The position numbers and the translations under genes are program-made. Shown here piece by piece: positions 1 to 14,300 of a stretch of DNA of 64,000 nt. The notes beneath the pieces were generated by a model that saw only the letters and a list, made by a program, of their open reading frames with translations, was not told where the DNA came from and did not search any database. Source of the stretch: Mactra quadrangularis (lineage: Eukaryota; Mollusca; Bivalvia; Venerida; Mactridae); contig CM046307.1 of assembly GCA_025267735.1 (NCBI GenBank), forward strand, positions 54,307,395-54,371,394, in the 5' to 3' direction. The stretch's first letter is position 1. Each line of letters begins with the position of its first letter.

Positions 1-1564
1 AAACCAATTTACAATTTGGTCCACAATATTGAATGAAGTTGTTTATTATCTTTTAAAAAGTTTTTAACATAACTTCATAATGTTTTTCAATAAGTTTTGA
101 TAAAACCGGCTATACAGATGTTGGCCTGTAGTAACTCTTGTCAGATTTAGAATCCTTTTTTACGATAGGAGTTAGTTTTGCTTCTTCGAATTTAGAGGGG
201 AATTTACATTTAATGATACTGAGGTTGATTTTTAAAAAAAAAAACAATATCATAGTGGGTTATACTATATACGTCCGAAATATAAACTCTCATAAAACGA
301 CCTTCGTCCTCTGAGTGACTTGACCTTGAGCAACGGATCTTGAAAAGTATGCAATAAATCGTCTAAATGTGAGGATAACTAACAATTTTTGACAAGCTTT
401 CTATTGGTAACACAATTTTTTGTCTGAAACGGAATTGTCAACGAATGGGCCAGCGATACAGACCTTAGCACAATACGACCTTCGATGGTATCAAATGTTC
501 AATAGTATAGTGCGTACAAAATAACAAAACGTGTTTTGGTAAACATTAAAGATGAGACAATTCATTTCAGGGGTAGGCAGTATTGAAAATAAAATTTGTG
601 TAATTAATTTTAACAAAATTAGCATGGTTGATAAACCACCACAACTTGGTTAATCATGCTTGTTATGGTAGAACGCTTTCCATTACACCAACAACTAAGA
701 CACAAGTAATACATATCACAATTGTTTATTTTTAAGGTATCCTAGGCATCCCTCGTCGAGGGTTAGTTCATTGTATTGTTTTTATAAACAGTGTTTTGTT
801 TTTTTGTTCGAACTATACCTTTGGATTTTGTAACGAGTCCAGTTGCAACAAAACAAACGTTTTAGCTTATTGTTTAATACTTTTTACGCCTTAGTTTTAT
901 TGACCCTATTTAAAATAGACAATAGTTTAAACGAATATGCTATATACGAGTAGTTCTAGCGTACTAGCCAACAATAAATATTTTCGATTTATCTAAGAAG
1001 TGGTTCATTTTATCAATTACGTAAAGATTTTGAAATTTAGTTTTTATTATCAAAAACAATTTACATAATAGCTAATCAATATGCATTATGTTTCAGTTAG
1101 CTCTCAAGTTGATATGAAGTGAATGGAAATGAATAGTGAAATAAAATGCGAAAGTGATAAGAAATATTCGATATAGGAACTTTATTGTCTACGTTTAAAT
1201 AATCGACACATACACTTCACTCACTTCATAATCAAACAAATTGATAACTTCAAAGCCAATCAAACAATAAATAGACAATGTTGTGGTGAATTGTTGATTC
1301 CCAAGTGCCTTTCGTACATGAATTTAAATGAGTACGTATTATCTGTCAATGCCAAGTCAGGTAAATAAACTGTTCGGTTTTAGTTAAAAAAGTAAATGTA
1401 TTTTATAGTCTTAGTTTCGTGCTTATGTAGCTTTACCGACTTCACATCTATTTTCCCTGATCATCGAGCTACTTGTATCTAACTACCAATCTCCATGAGG
1501 AGTCTTTTACTCCGCTTAGTGCAGCCGACAAATTTGCGCAACGAACAATTATATCGCTCTTGCA
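1..1564. other. No gene or recognised repeat seen
   Basis: AT-rich sequence within a TRPN intron (between exon 13 and the next exon off the left edge). I searched the minus strand for the expected next ankyrin repeat (ALHYAA type) and did not find it. Confidence 0.6.
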
Positions 1565-1706
1565 GGTACCCAGATACACCTGTATGGAGTGAAGCAATCG
1601 TTGAAAATTTCTTGCTCAAGGAAATAAGCGGTGCTCTTTGAGGGATTCGAACCTGGGACCTCTCAACCCCAATGCGCGTGTCCTACCACTAGACTACTGC
1701 TCCTAC
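1565..1706 (-). mobile_element. tRNA-derived SINE, family A (3'-truncated)
   Basis: On minus: GGAGCAGTAGTCTAGTGGTA (A-box region), B-box GGTTCGAATCC, then the family's AATTTCTTG-type body. It ends before the usual GTTGTTCCACTCCA segment is complete. Confidence 0.7.
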
Positions 1707-1795
1707 GTTTTACAGCACCATAAGAGGATCAGACCAAAAGAATTCTCTTTGAATATTGTTCATTGATAAAACCGCAAATATGCCAGCCGAGAAGC

Positions 1796-2176
1796 AATCT
1801 GATTAAATCCCAATCTAAAATTTCCGCTCGCCTACTCGCTAATTTAGATTTGGCCTTTTTCATACGAAGGTCACGTTCAGGTGACCTTTTCTCAGCATAA
1901 TATTCATGACGAAATTGTTTATGATACGTAATTTGTTTACATCGTCTACGTCACGCAATTTGAAATGAGCCGCCCAATCGCAGACTGTGAATAACACCGC
2001 TGTTAAATTAGCATGCAAACCTTGGTCTAAAAATAGAAATTACGAAATCAAATTGTGATTAATAGTGTTTCGTCTAGATGAAAGCTACGCATTGATTGGT
2101 CGACGTGACCTTCCACGGAGACAGTAGAGATCCTGTACGACAACGCTCTACAGGATATCTGTTTACGGAGATTGTA
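1796..2176 (+). repeat. ~385-bp interspersed repeat, copy 1
   Basis: It begins AATCTGATTAAA and ends TTTACGGAGATTGTA. It includes the palindrome AAGGTCAC-GTTCAG-GTGACCTT, a CGTCTACGTCACGC stretch and a second inverted repeat ATCCTGTA ... CTACAGGAT. Compared with the other copies it lacks about 18 bp between two TCGAC motifs, as expected from a microhomology deletion. It lies just downstream of TRPN exon 13. Confidence 0.85.
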
Positions 2177-2198
2177 CTAGTATGTAGAAATAACTTAC

Positions 2199-2327
2199 AT
2201 AATTGGGTTGATTGACTAACATTATAGAATCTATTCTAGATTTATATATAGTAACATATTGTAATATTTCTCTAGTGACATCCAGATGACAATGTCTTAC
2301 AGCAACATGTAATGGTGTCTCACCAAC
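2199..2327 (-). CDS. TRPN1: TRPN exon 13: ankyrin repeat 13 with extended linker (residues 579-621)
   Basis: This 43-codon (129 bp), phase 0 exon has a TTGTAG acceptor and GTAAGT donor. It starts VGETPLHVAVRHCHLDVTRE and ends LVNQPNY. The extra ten residues match the long insert after the GETPLH repeat in TRPN proteins. No exon for the following repeat was found between here and base 1, so the gene continues off the window. The donor is about 22 bp from a 385-bp repeat copy (1796-2176). Confidence 0.88.
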
Positions 2328-5300
2328 CTACAATAAAGAGGGATAATTTATTCTCCAAAACTTATAACATAAAAAAGTGAAAGTGCGGTTTAAAGTCTGC
2401 ATTGATCAATATAAATGTTCTGCCGACATTACCATTTTGTATGATAACTCCTGATCATTGAAATCATCCTCAGGCAGGCGATCCCTCACAGTACTCTTTT
2501 ACAAATTGGTGGAGTGGAACAATTGTATGCTAATTTCTGGCTCATGTAAATTAGCAGTGCCCCTAGTGGTGATCAAACCCGGGGCCTCTCGATCCCTAAG
2601 CCTGCGTCCTACCACTGGACCAATGCTCCACATGCTAGTGGACATTACATAGTATGTTAATGTGCATAATGGTCAAACTTAACATAAATACAATTTTACA
2701 TAAACAAGTACTTCATATAGTTACGGAGCAAAATATGACAAGGCACATATTCACTAGTTTTACTACGCTCCTTCATAACATATCCATTTTTGATATCAAC
2801 CAACGATGACAACAAATGTTTTCAACTTTCTTAATTGCATGTGTTAAGTATTATATGAATATGTAATAAAGAAAAAAAGAACGGAAAGAAGAAGGCCACG
2901 ATGCACAATTACATGCATGTAAGGTAAAAGTTCATTTTTTTATATCAAGAATCCAGAGTAAAACATACTAAGCAATATTTCAACAAAAGTTTCTAAACAA
3001 ATTCATATAGCGTTTATCAAAAGCTTTGTTAATAAAATGGCAAGATTTCATATCATTTTTTGTTATCTGAAATGGCAAGATCAACAAATTTTTACACGCT
3101 TGGTCTTAACCAATTATATTTAGGTATGTATTGCTTTATACCAAAGAGACTGTTGACTTCAAATCCTCGGCTGTTGGAAGAATTTAGTGAAAATCAAGCG
3201 TCTGTTTATATTCAGATGATCACGTGACTCTATACACCGATGACTACCAAAGCTACTAGTCTCTATGCCATACAAAACATCAGATTAAAATCAGAGGAAA
3301 AATGAGTTCTCATAACCGCCTATTTATTGACATGCACTTTCTTTACGTTACAGTATATTGCCTCGGATTCTCAAGTTCTAGGAACACAGGCGCCTAGGGC
3401 GGGAAATAGTTCTACATAGTCTACAGATTTCAATCGCAATTAATCCAATTTTTCAATATAGTTAATACAGTTGCGTTAAAATTCGGTTCGCGTTTAACAA
3501 CAACATCAACATCAAGTCTTCCTTCAGAGTATGCCTCTTGCAGTGCAGTTGGCATTGAAATTATCAGATGATTCAAACATGTTATACTCAAAACATAAAT
3601 TTGGATTTAGTTTCCCTTGAAAAAGCACCCACCCTTAGTACAGCAATAAGAAAAGATAATAAATTGAAACGATGTGTATTATTTTATTTTAGCTCGATTG
3701 TGAAACAAGTTCTTACAACATAAATTTATCCCTTTCGAGTCCGCTTCCTGCCCCCCACCCCAGTACTGAGCTAGTAGGATAAAGTTTCTTGCTCAAGAAA
3801 AAACAAGGTATGTTTTAGATGTGATTCGTACCAACGCGTAGCTGGCTATCCAATGATTACCAGTCCAAAACGAGGGTAATCACAATATTAGGATGCACAA
3901 AATAAATGATAAATAAGAAACATTCTGATAATAAAATTCAGTTTCCATATATTCTCCTGTATACATATCTTATTTATCAACAGGACTTATGATCGATAGT
4001 GTACAAGATTCACTTTTGATCAGTTTTTTTGGATTGGCGTTTTTACAGTATTGCACCTTTTATGTATAAAGCATTTGCTTATATTTTAATTTTATGCATT
4101 AAAAGGCTAGACTGCCAGTGATATAACAAGGTAAGATTAATATGAATGCAAGAGTTGATGTTGATAGATAATTACTTTCGAGAAAGCTGTAGGATCGGCA
4201 CCATCTTCTAGTAAAGCAGAGATCATTTGTAACTGTCCACTTCTAGCTGCAATATGCATAGCTGTCTCACCATTCTGTAATGTAAACAATGGTTAAATTA
4301 ATGGACACAATTAATTTACTGTTTAGATGATGCTGTCGTTTTCATTGTTCAAATCTATAAAGGATGATATAACTTGGAAATAATCACTGTATCAAAGTCT
4401 ATAAGTACAGAAGTGTCATAATCCTAGATAAGCTGAGAGGCCAGATATGAGTTATGGAAGTTTATAAAATGGATATTTTTCAACTTCCGTAACTCTAGCC
4501 TTGGGTATAATGTTTGTCTAGCGTTGTATATGTTTGTTGCTTGGTATTGTATACTATGATTGGCCATGACTACGGAACTCGCGTAATTCTGAATTCCGAG
4601 GCTGGAACGACTGTGGATTTTATGGTAGTAATATTTTAGCGTCGCTAAGGACGTGAAAATTAAAACGTGTTGTTATAATTATAAATTATATCAAAGGCCA
4701 CAATCAAGACAAAATATAACTTGATACACACTTTTATTTTACTGCACAATATGTGCATGCTATGTGCATTTTTAAGTTTATGAACAAAACATCCAGTGCA
4801 AAGCGAGACACAATCAATACGGCAGACGATTGTGTTTTGTCTCTAATTGTAAATACAGCAAAGTTCCTTTATAAGAACTTTCCAGAAGCAAAGTGGTTAT
4901 AATGTAGCTTTTGTTCATTCGGAACACCTCGACCTTTCATGAATGAATAATCTCGGAAGGACTCGTGGGGGGTCTTCACGGGATTTTTGTGATTTTACTA
5001 CCTACGCGAGGCGAAGCACGTAACGGTTACACAAAATAGTTTTTGTAGTAGACACACAGATATTTGTCTAAGCATATCTATTTGTTTTAAATTGAACCAA
5101 ATATTGTTCATCGGTATCATTGAAATGTGTATTTTCAAATTTACGGACTAAAAACGAAACTTCAGTCATCGCCTTAACGATCTTGTATTTGTTTACTTCA
5201 ACACCGGTTGTTTTCCAAAATGGCGTCTAAATATGTCCGAGGAGTTCCGAATGGTGATTATAGTCAGTACCATTAAATATGCATTCAGTCATTAAAATCG

Positions 5301-8300
5301 TACGTTGAAGCTTTTAAACCTCTGTACTATACTTTTACCAACACACAGAATCTAAAGTTACAGACGAAATACTATAAATGTTATTCTGCGTTATTCTGCA
5401 ATGTTGGGAGTTAAATTGCTCAACGCTTAAACAGTGTTACACTTAGTTATGGAAATGATGATGATGATAATGATGTTTGACCTTTGCTGGCGACGATGGC
5501 CAAGTTTTGGAAACATTCTATTACTCAACAGTGTAAATTTACCTCTTTCATAGCATTTACATTGGCCCCACTTTTCAGCAACATGTCTGCACACTTTTCA
5601 CCATCTTTGGTTCTAGCAGCAATGTGCAATGGTGTTTCTTGACCCTGATTCAAGTATATAAACACAATATTGACACCATGCATTCAAAGGTACATTATTA
5701 CAAAATTACATTTTGTATTAAAGAAAAGATTGTACAAATATTTTGCAAAATATTTTGCAAAAATTTGGGCTGAGCTGTATTCATATACTAGTCTTTAATT
5801 CAATCGTTATTTAATCCAACCCACTAGATTTGCTGGCAAATACAAAGTTAAATCATGTTTTGCAGAGAAAATCGATAAAAGGATGTTCCGTGTTTTTCAG
5901 AGGAGCATTTTCAACGTGTCAGTATTAATTCTACCCACACCGGAAGTCAGCCATCTTGTTGCAATAACAAATCCTTTTTATGATACACAGTTTGACATGA
6001 TTATCTCATCAAACTGCATGGAGTGACATTGCCTTGACAAGACTACTTCAATGTAATATGAACAGTATATTTGATTGTAAAAATAACTAGTCAGACAAGC
6101 CTGAAAGGATGACAGCAAAATATCACGTAGTAAATTTGTACGATAGGAAAATGTTTACTGTATAAAGTTAAATTCTTTCTTTTACGTAATTAAAGCAGCT
6201 ATATGAAGATATTTTCATATATAGCAGACATTAAAACTGTCTTACTTCCATGAAGTCATCACAATATAGCATGCATTGGAGAATTTCGATTTAATCAATT
6301 CATATATTTAAGTTGACAAAGTGCCGATTTCTTAAAAAAATAGGATCGTTTTATAGGAGCATACTAAATTATCTTTTTTTAATTTTGACTACAAATGATC
6401 CAAAAATGTTAAAGAGATGAAAGTGTTTCTCAATTACAAGACTTCATATTAAACATACTTTGACAAAACACTACTGTTTTTTTTAAATGACAACCAAATT
6501 CTATTTTCGAATACGATCTACTTCACTTTGAAATGCAATGAATAACATTTACATATTTAACCGATTCTTCGGTTTATTAAAATGTTCTTTTCTTGAGAAG
6601 GCATTAAAATGGATATAAGTCTATTTTCTTTGCTGTCTAAACGTTTGATAATGAGTCTTTAATAAACTGATTTCTGTATCATTTCAAACAACTGTCCGAC
6701 TCTTGTACGTTTCTAAGCAGAATTTTCATATTTTACTACGCTCACTTTTGTTTAAGTCGAGATTTTATATTGTGCTTGTTTTGCTTACCTTTCCACCTTT
6801 GGCCTCAACCTGAGCTCCCCATCCAAGTAACAACTGGACAGACTGTGGCTTACAATATTCAACAGCTAAATGAAGTGCTGTATAGCCATCCTAAAACAGA
6901 GGAACATTATATTGTTGAATGTCGTACTACATTCTATATAAATAACGGTTTGCTTTTTGCAGATATTGTAAAACCTGTTTTAATGGGTTTTTTTACAATG
7001 CAACCTCCCTTGTACAACTCCCATTGGGAGGGACTAAAGTGTGTTGCTGTTCAGAGAATGTTGCCCTAGAGTGGTTAAATATGATTGGAATTAAGCCAAA
7101 GGGAAATATCAAAATGTGTTGTTGTAAAGATAATTTTATCAGTAGAAAGCCGCATTGGAGAGGTTATACTGTACTGGTATTTAATCACTGATACCTGGTG
7201 ATGGATGATTTATGACGGATTGTCTTATGTTGGCATCTTGGCTGTCAGAAAAAAATCTCTGACTGGTTGGTATAATTTCACATTAGAATTCAAGAGTTTT
7301 TGTCTTGTCCTTGTCTTAAACATGTGTTATCCCTGCTATAGTTATCAAACAGTAATCGCAAATACAAATACACGTTGTTGTATTTCATGTTTCCATATTA
7401 TTTTTATATTTGTATGTGAAGTGTATTTTGCAACATTAGCTCGGGCAACCCCGAAATAAGGCACCCATTAGTTGACAATGTTTTCATGGTGCATGTTGGT
7501 AATATTTATCAACACGAAAACATTACCAACACGTTACTATGTGAAGATTGTCATTTATGAGTGTTTTACCTCAAACATCTCATGTAACAATTCTTTCTTT
7601 TCTAGATAACATACTCATATACTTTTTTTGTAATTTTAGTTAATAAAATTTTCTTGTATTGTAATATATCATTCTACTGTTGGTGTACAACAGTCATACT
7701 CATAGCAGGCGAATTCAGATCATGGTAGCTTTTAATTTACGTTGTAAAATTGATTTTCAATTTCTGCCATACCTTCGTCCTTGAATCAACAGGGGTTCCT
7801 TTATGAAGTAATGCTTTCACAACAGATGTATGTCCACCCATAGCAGCCGCATGTAAACATAGTGCACCATCCTGAAACACACGAGTAAACCATCCATCAT
7901 CTAACTCTTCATACAAATTAAAGATATTATTCACATGATATTAATAATTAATGAAACAATTAATTGATTACTTTGATCAATCATTGTAAAGATGAATCGG
8001 TATGCATCATGCATGGTGCTTCTGCCTAGCAAGTTGTTGCATTTTTGTAAGTGAATTTGAGGTAAAAATCAAACATCGATTCATTCTCTCCACGTTGCTT
8101 TTTAATGAAATCTACAAAACAGTTCATTGAAAATGTTATCAATATTATTTATTATTATAGAATAATAGAATAATGTCTATGAGTCCGATCACAACGTGAT
8201 TTCTTGTTCAACATCTAAACATAATTGAAAAATCTGGAAATCCCTTAATCCCTGAGGTACCATATAAGGTGTGCAAAGGGGAACACCTTTCATTAAAGGT

Positions 8301-11300
8301 ACTAGTTCGCAGATTTGGTTAAGATTTTTCAATATATTCAAAATACCATTTAGTGTCTGTAATTGTGTCAAAAAATTTAGTCTTAATATTTTAGGACAAA
8401 CTGACCTATATATTGCAAGCAATATACAATAAAAGTCATAAAAATGCACTAAAATTGTCTATACTGTGACATACGGGGTAGATTTTTACTACTTGAAACA
8501 CCATAATTTGTACTTGTATGTCAATTTGCACTAAAATTGTCATTATAATATCACTAATTTCTGCTAAAAAGTGTTTCCAAACAATTTTGATAGTTTCAGA
8601 AAAAGTTGATGTTTAAGTTGAAATCTGTGAATGAGTACCTTTAAGAATGCCAGAGCAGTATAAGGATGATTCTACGTTCGACATCTTAATATTGAAAATT
8701 TGAAAATCACTATAAGTACCTTGTTTGGCATGTAAAGTGGAACACCTTTCTTCAAGAATGCTAGAGCTGTTTCAGGATGACCATATGTAGACGCTATATG
8801 CATCAAAGTATCACCAGCTTTTGTTCTAGCAGATAATGATGATTTATACTTGTCTAGTAACATATCAACAATATGAGTCTGACCACGTTCAGCTGCTATG
8901 TGAACTGGACTACGATCATACTGCAAAAAGTTTAAAGTTAAAGTGCGGTTTAAAATCTACTTTCAACTGTACATGTTCAGGGGACTTTAAATTCTTGTAC
9001 GCTAACCCCTGATCATTGAAATCACCTTTAAAGAGACTATCATCCCTCACAGTACCCATTTACACCTGGGTGGAATTAAACAACTCTATGTTAATTTCTT
9101 GCTCAAAGAAAATTGCAGTGTCTCTAGTGGGAATCGAGACCTCTCGACCCCTAAACGCAGTCCTACATGTACCACCGGACCACTGCGTGGCGGGTATATT
9201 ATAAAAGCTGTATTCGAACAATGTGTGTATTTTGTATTTCTTCATGCAAGACTAATTAAATCAGACTTAATGTATGAACCAATATTAAAACATAATCTAA
9301 ACTACAAGCACCACATTTCTGACAATGTCATAGCACAGACCTCATTTGACTTACTCCCTGTCTTTGAAAAAAACTTCGATAATTAATATCAGAGGCAATT
9401 TTAACGGAAAAATGAAAATGTACATTAGACATTGAAATCGAACCAACGTCAGTTTGATTATCGGACAGTCACTCTGTTGACAAAGCTAAGAGAGAGAGAA
9501 CCCCAAAAGTACAGCAATACTTCAAAATGCACATTAAACATAAGCAAGTTCATTTTTGACATAGGTTGTTTGCAGGTCTTAAAAGCAACATACAAATGTA
9601 TTTTGAACTTAATCACAAAACTGTCGCGGACGTTAACATTCGGCCATGCGCAGCCAGATTAAGAGCAACAATATAAAGTGAGGCATAGCCAACGCGTAAA
9701 AAATATTCTCATTGTTAACAATATTGGACCGTAGTGTTGTGCCCCGTTGGACCTATATCCGGACTGCGCTCTCAGCGCTTTGAATACAAATTATTTACCT
9801 TATCCGTGATGTATGGACTTGCTTTATTAGCTAGAAGAAATTTTAGCATTATTTCATCACCTTCAAAAGCAGCAATATGTAAGGCTGATTGACCTTCTCT
9901 CTGAAATAACAAATTTCTGTTCTTTGTTTACATGTAATATGCTTCTTTGTTATGGCAAGCCAAAACAAACCAGAACAGTTGATCAGATCAGCAATGAAAA
10001 ATAATGTTCTCTGCTCGATGTCGTGTTTATTTTCGCATATTTTTTACACACGACGTTTTTTGGTAAAGCGACGGTAGTTACATAAGCCCCTTGATTATCG
10101 CGATTTTCCTACTATTAAACTATGGCTTTGAATGCTTTAGCTAAAACTGGAATGATTGCCAAAGAAAATGGAAATACTTTGGAAGCTCTTACTATTGTTG
10201 TAATTCGAGAAAGCGTATTAGTTTGCTATCACATCAGTTCGATATAACCTTTGACATATACACGTATTATCATTCTAATTAAAAAGTGTAGTTGTTAAGT
10301 GGACATTAAGTGTATGTTCATTCCATTCACATTGGTACCGTCCATCAGTGTTGGTGTTGTTATAAAAGGACAAGCCATTTGATACAGGAGCATTGTTACT
10401 ATGGGATTGTTATATTTGTTGTAGTTGTATAAACAACATTTATATAAATGAAAGTTAGTTAAATATGATCGACTAACGTGGGTGGCAACAAATAAACAAT
10501 GTAATGAATATCCATTCGTTATAATTCAACTGGAAGTTCTAAATAAATAGAAATATGTAACCAAAATTAAATAGTCCATTAATTTAACAGTAGACCGAGT
10601 AACTACAACAACAACAACAACAACATGTTTATTATGTATCAGGCCTCCAGCCTATAACAAACAGACATTCATGCTTATATTACCAAAATGTCCAAATAAT
10701 AGGGCATCTATTGGCAACAAATTGTTATTTATGGCTGGTGAACAGACATTGTACTAATTTGGACACTAAATTTAAAGCTATGACATTCATAAAACCCATA
10801 CCTAGTTTGATGAAATTGATTTTAAGCGTTTTGTGTAATTTTACTACAAAAAGCCATCGTTTGGGAGAACAATAACTTCACAATTTAAATCATTAACATA
10901 CATTTTATAGAGTTAACCAAGATTGACAGGTGTTATTGTAAAATTCAAAAACAAACATATAAATAGTAATTTTTGTTATATAAGTTTCTCTTGGAGTAAT
11001 GCAGAAAGAGAATAGAGCAAATGGACCAAACGACAGACCACTCCATCATAATAGCGATATCAACTTTCATTCCATTAGAATTTACATCCTTTGATTGAAC
11101 ATAACAGTAATTACAAATAACCGTTCATGCGAAAGCGCTTTGTGAACTGTTCCTTTCATAATAATGTTATTGTTCATTTGTTTTATCTTGATAAGGCATA
11201 ATTTGTTTACATCGCCATTGTACATAAATGGAGTATTTTTTCTGCATTGCATTTCGATTTTCATACAACAACAGTCATTTGAGCGATTATGTTACTGTCA

Positions 11301-14300
11301 TGTTCTGATTTGAAAGCAGTTTACTTAATTTAACATCATATCGGTTTAAATTTGATACTTTAAACATGCACAAGCCACATATAAACAACTTTTACGTAGT
11401 AAATAGTTGCAAATACGTCATAATATCATTACTTTTTATTGTTTCCTTCAAATGACAGATAATGGCGATTGAGTTGGCTAACTACATTTCCTTAGAACTT
11501 GCGCAGTTAGATGAAATAGATATTTAGACTAAAGTTTGAATTAAGTTCAATGTCGTGGTTATCAGTTCCGTGCTTTTATAATTAATGATAAACATTTTAA
11601 ATGTTATTTTTACAATTATAATAAAATGAGTGATTCTTACGTTTTTTAGATCTACTCGAGCACCCATGTCAACAAGAATCTTTGCCAGGTCCATGTCTTT
11701 TCTACGACAAGCAATGTGTAGAGCCGTATCACCATTGTCCTGAAAATAAAATAGACTTAAATGAATAAAAAACACAGTGCCAGTTTTGATCTTTGTCAGC
11801 AGCATCTACATTTAAACGATGACATGTAAACGACTTTCATTATTTGAACAGAGGGGCAAAAACACATACTGCTGATGAAACCATGAGACCGAAAGTGCTA
11901 CTGATTCGCAACTAACTTAACAAATATAGTCAAAAAAGCGGTAAATATAGTTAAGTTTTAGTTATTCGAAAAAAGTAAACGTGTTCTGTTTCACTAAACA
12001 CGCTGGAAATTGTGGGAGTTATTGCTGCAAACACCAATGGGAAATATGACAGGCTTGTTTTGTAGCTGGTGTATGCATCCATGTCAGTGTCGTGCCATCA
12101 ATGTCGGGGACCACAATGGAAATAAGATATTGATCTATTTCTTTGTGTCATCCCTGGTATAGATGTACATGGCATATGGTATCTTACATACTGTAGTTTC
12201 ACTGTTTGTATGCCATGTTATTTTATTTATTCATTGGATTTAACGCCGTATCAACGCATTATAGGTCATTTCATGGCGTCCATCGCACCTAACCTAGCTT
12301 TCCTGGACCTTTGTCTATAATCAGAACTCACCTACCCTTCCACAAGGTCGGAAACTTCTCCATATTATCTAATCAATGGAGGAAAATTGACATTATTGTC
12401 TAATTTTCATGGAAGGGTATAACCTCCCCGGGTGGAATTCGAACCCGTTCCCCCTCGGGACACGAGATTCCGAATCCCGGCGCGCTACCAATTGCGCTAT
12501 CGACCCGGGATTTGTATGCCATGTGTCATGTCATTATCACCAAAATAAATTATGTTAATGTTATTACACAGACAAGAACATTATACATGTATTACTAACT
12601 TACCGTTCGTTGCATTAAAAGTTGTTGGTCAGCATGTGACGAGAGAAGTTCTTTGCATACAGCAACATTTCCAACTTCTGCTGCTAGAAATAAGGGAATA
12701 GCCCCATGCTGAAATAAATAATTGATAATTGTGTTTACAAAAAATATATAACAGGCGTTGTGAGAGATGTGATGCGCAACAAATAGTATACACTTGTCTG
12801 CTTAGCCTCAAGTAGGTATCATGTAAATTTGACAAGAATTAAAATACTTGCACCTCTTTAAAACTCTGACTCGAGGCGGATTTTTACATTTTTCTTTTTT
12901 GAAACCGTATCATTTGTTATGCATAGTCACGTGGTATTTCCACCATGATTATAACAGTATAAACATTTGCTCTAGTATTTTCTTAGATCTGCTAGTTGAA
13001 TGTGAAGCTTGCTATCAAGTACAATATGTGTGTTGCTAAGAAATATACACCAGTAATATTGAAACAATTTTGCTTGGACTTGGCAACAAATTCCAAATTT
13101 ACGATAAAATGTTAGCCAGAAACTTGGATTATGACTTGAAACTTGAAATTGATACCCAACTTGACGGACATAAAACCGAGCCGAGGCATAATCAAAAGTT
13201 TCTGTATGATATATCATAATTCTGTCGACTGGAAATTAATACAGATAATATCAGATTTATGATATTGATTTGAAGAGTGAACAAATACATCCAATCACAG
13301 ATGTATGTGAAAATGTGGATATAGAAATCTATTGATTTATTGTCGTAGTTGATAAATTTATAGATTAAGTATCAAATGATTAAGTATCTATTTCTGCATC
13401 CCCCTCCCTGAAACCATCCTTGTATCGACTGAATGTTTCTTGCAGCGTGTCATTCTTCAGATTAATGTAAAATTAAAGCAAAGTGGGGGATAAAAATAGT
13501 AATTTTATTTTTGTTTGCTTTCTACTCACAGATTAGCATTACAGGCAATTTTCTAGATTAATTGTCAAATGTCATCATTGACGTAACTACATAACTTCTG
13601 TCGTTGCATTATATCAAAACAATTAAATGCATACATCATTTTACAATTTTGTCATTGTAATACGAACTAAAGTAATAACTTATAATGCCAAGATGTTTTT
13701 TAAAGCAAATTATGGATACAAAATGCATTGAAGATGACAACATTACCATCTTCCTAAATATGATGTTTCATATTTTCTCAATATAATATTACATTTGTAA
13801 TTATTTGGAGAAATTCCAATTAATCTATCATTGAATGCTAGAAATTTGTATCAAAGAATACAACGATAATTGATAACTTTTAGATGCCATTCAATACCAA
13901 ATGATTAAACTGGAACACGTAGCTTCAAGCGATTATCACATGAATTATTCGCAAAAAGTACGCTGGTCTGACTACCAAAATCAGATGACGTATTCTGGAG
14001 TTGCTTCCGTTCAGAACTTTAATATTCGAGGAGTTTATTTAATATATTTTCTGAAGCCATTATCCAAATGATTATAAAACTTCAATTTTAAAATGTATTT
14101 TTACAAAAAACCTCAAGATTTGTCAAAATCATAATTTTAAGTAAATATACATGTAGTATGTAAATCTTGTTGTCATTTTTTTACCTTGTCATGTGTTAGT
14201 CTTTGATCCTTAACTGCAGCACGGAGTAATATTTGTACCACAGAAACGGCCCCACTTGACCTTGCACAGGCTTGATGAAGTGGAAGTTCATTATTAGGCT

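Noticed and set aside
8189..8449. 86-codon minus frame as an alternative TRPN exon
   Set aside because: It combines the decayed exon 8 duplicate with MITE sequence. There is no acceptor in a suitable place and no ankyrin register.
12440..12511. Possible functional tRNA gene (minus strand)
   Set aside because: A- and B-boxes are good, but the same head with the same long body and tail recurs at 38692 and 55734, so it is a SINE head.
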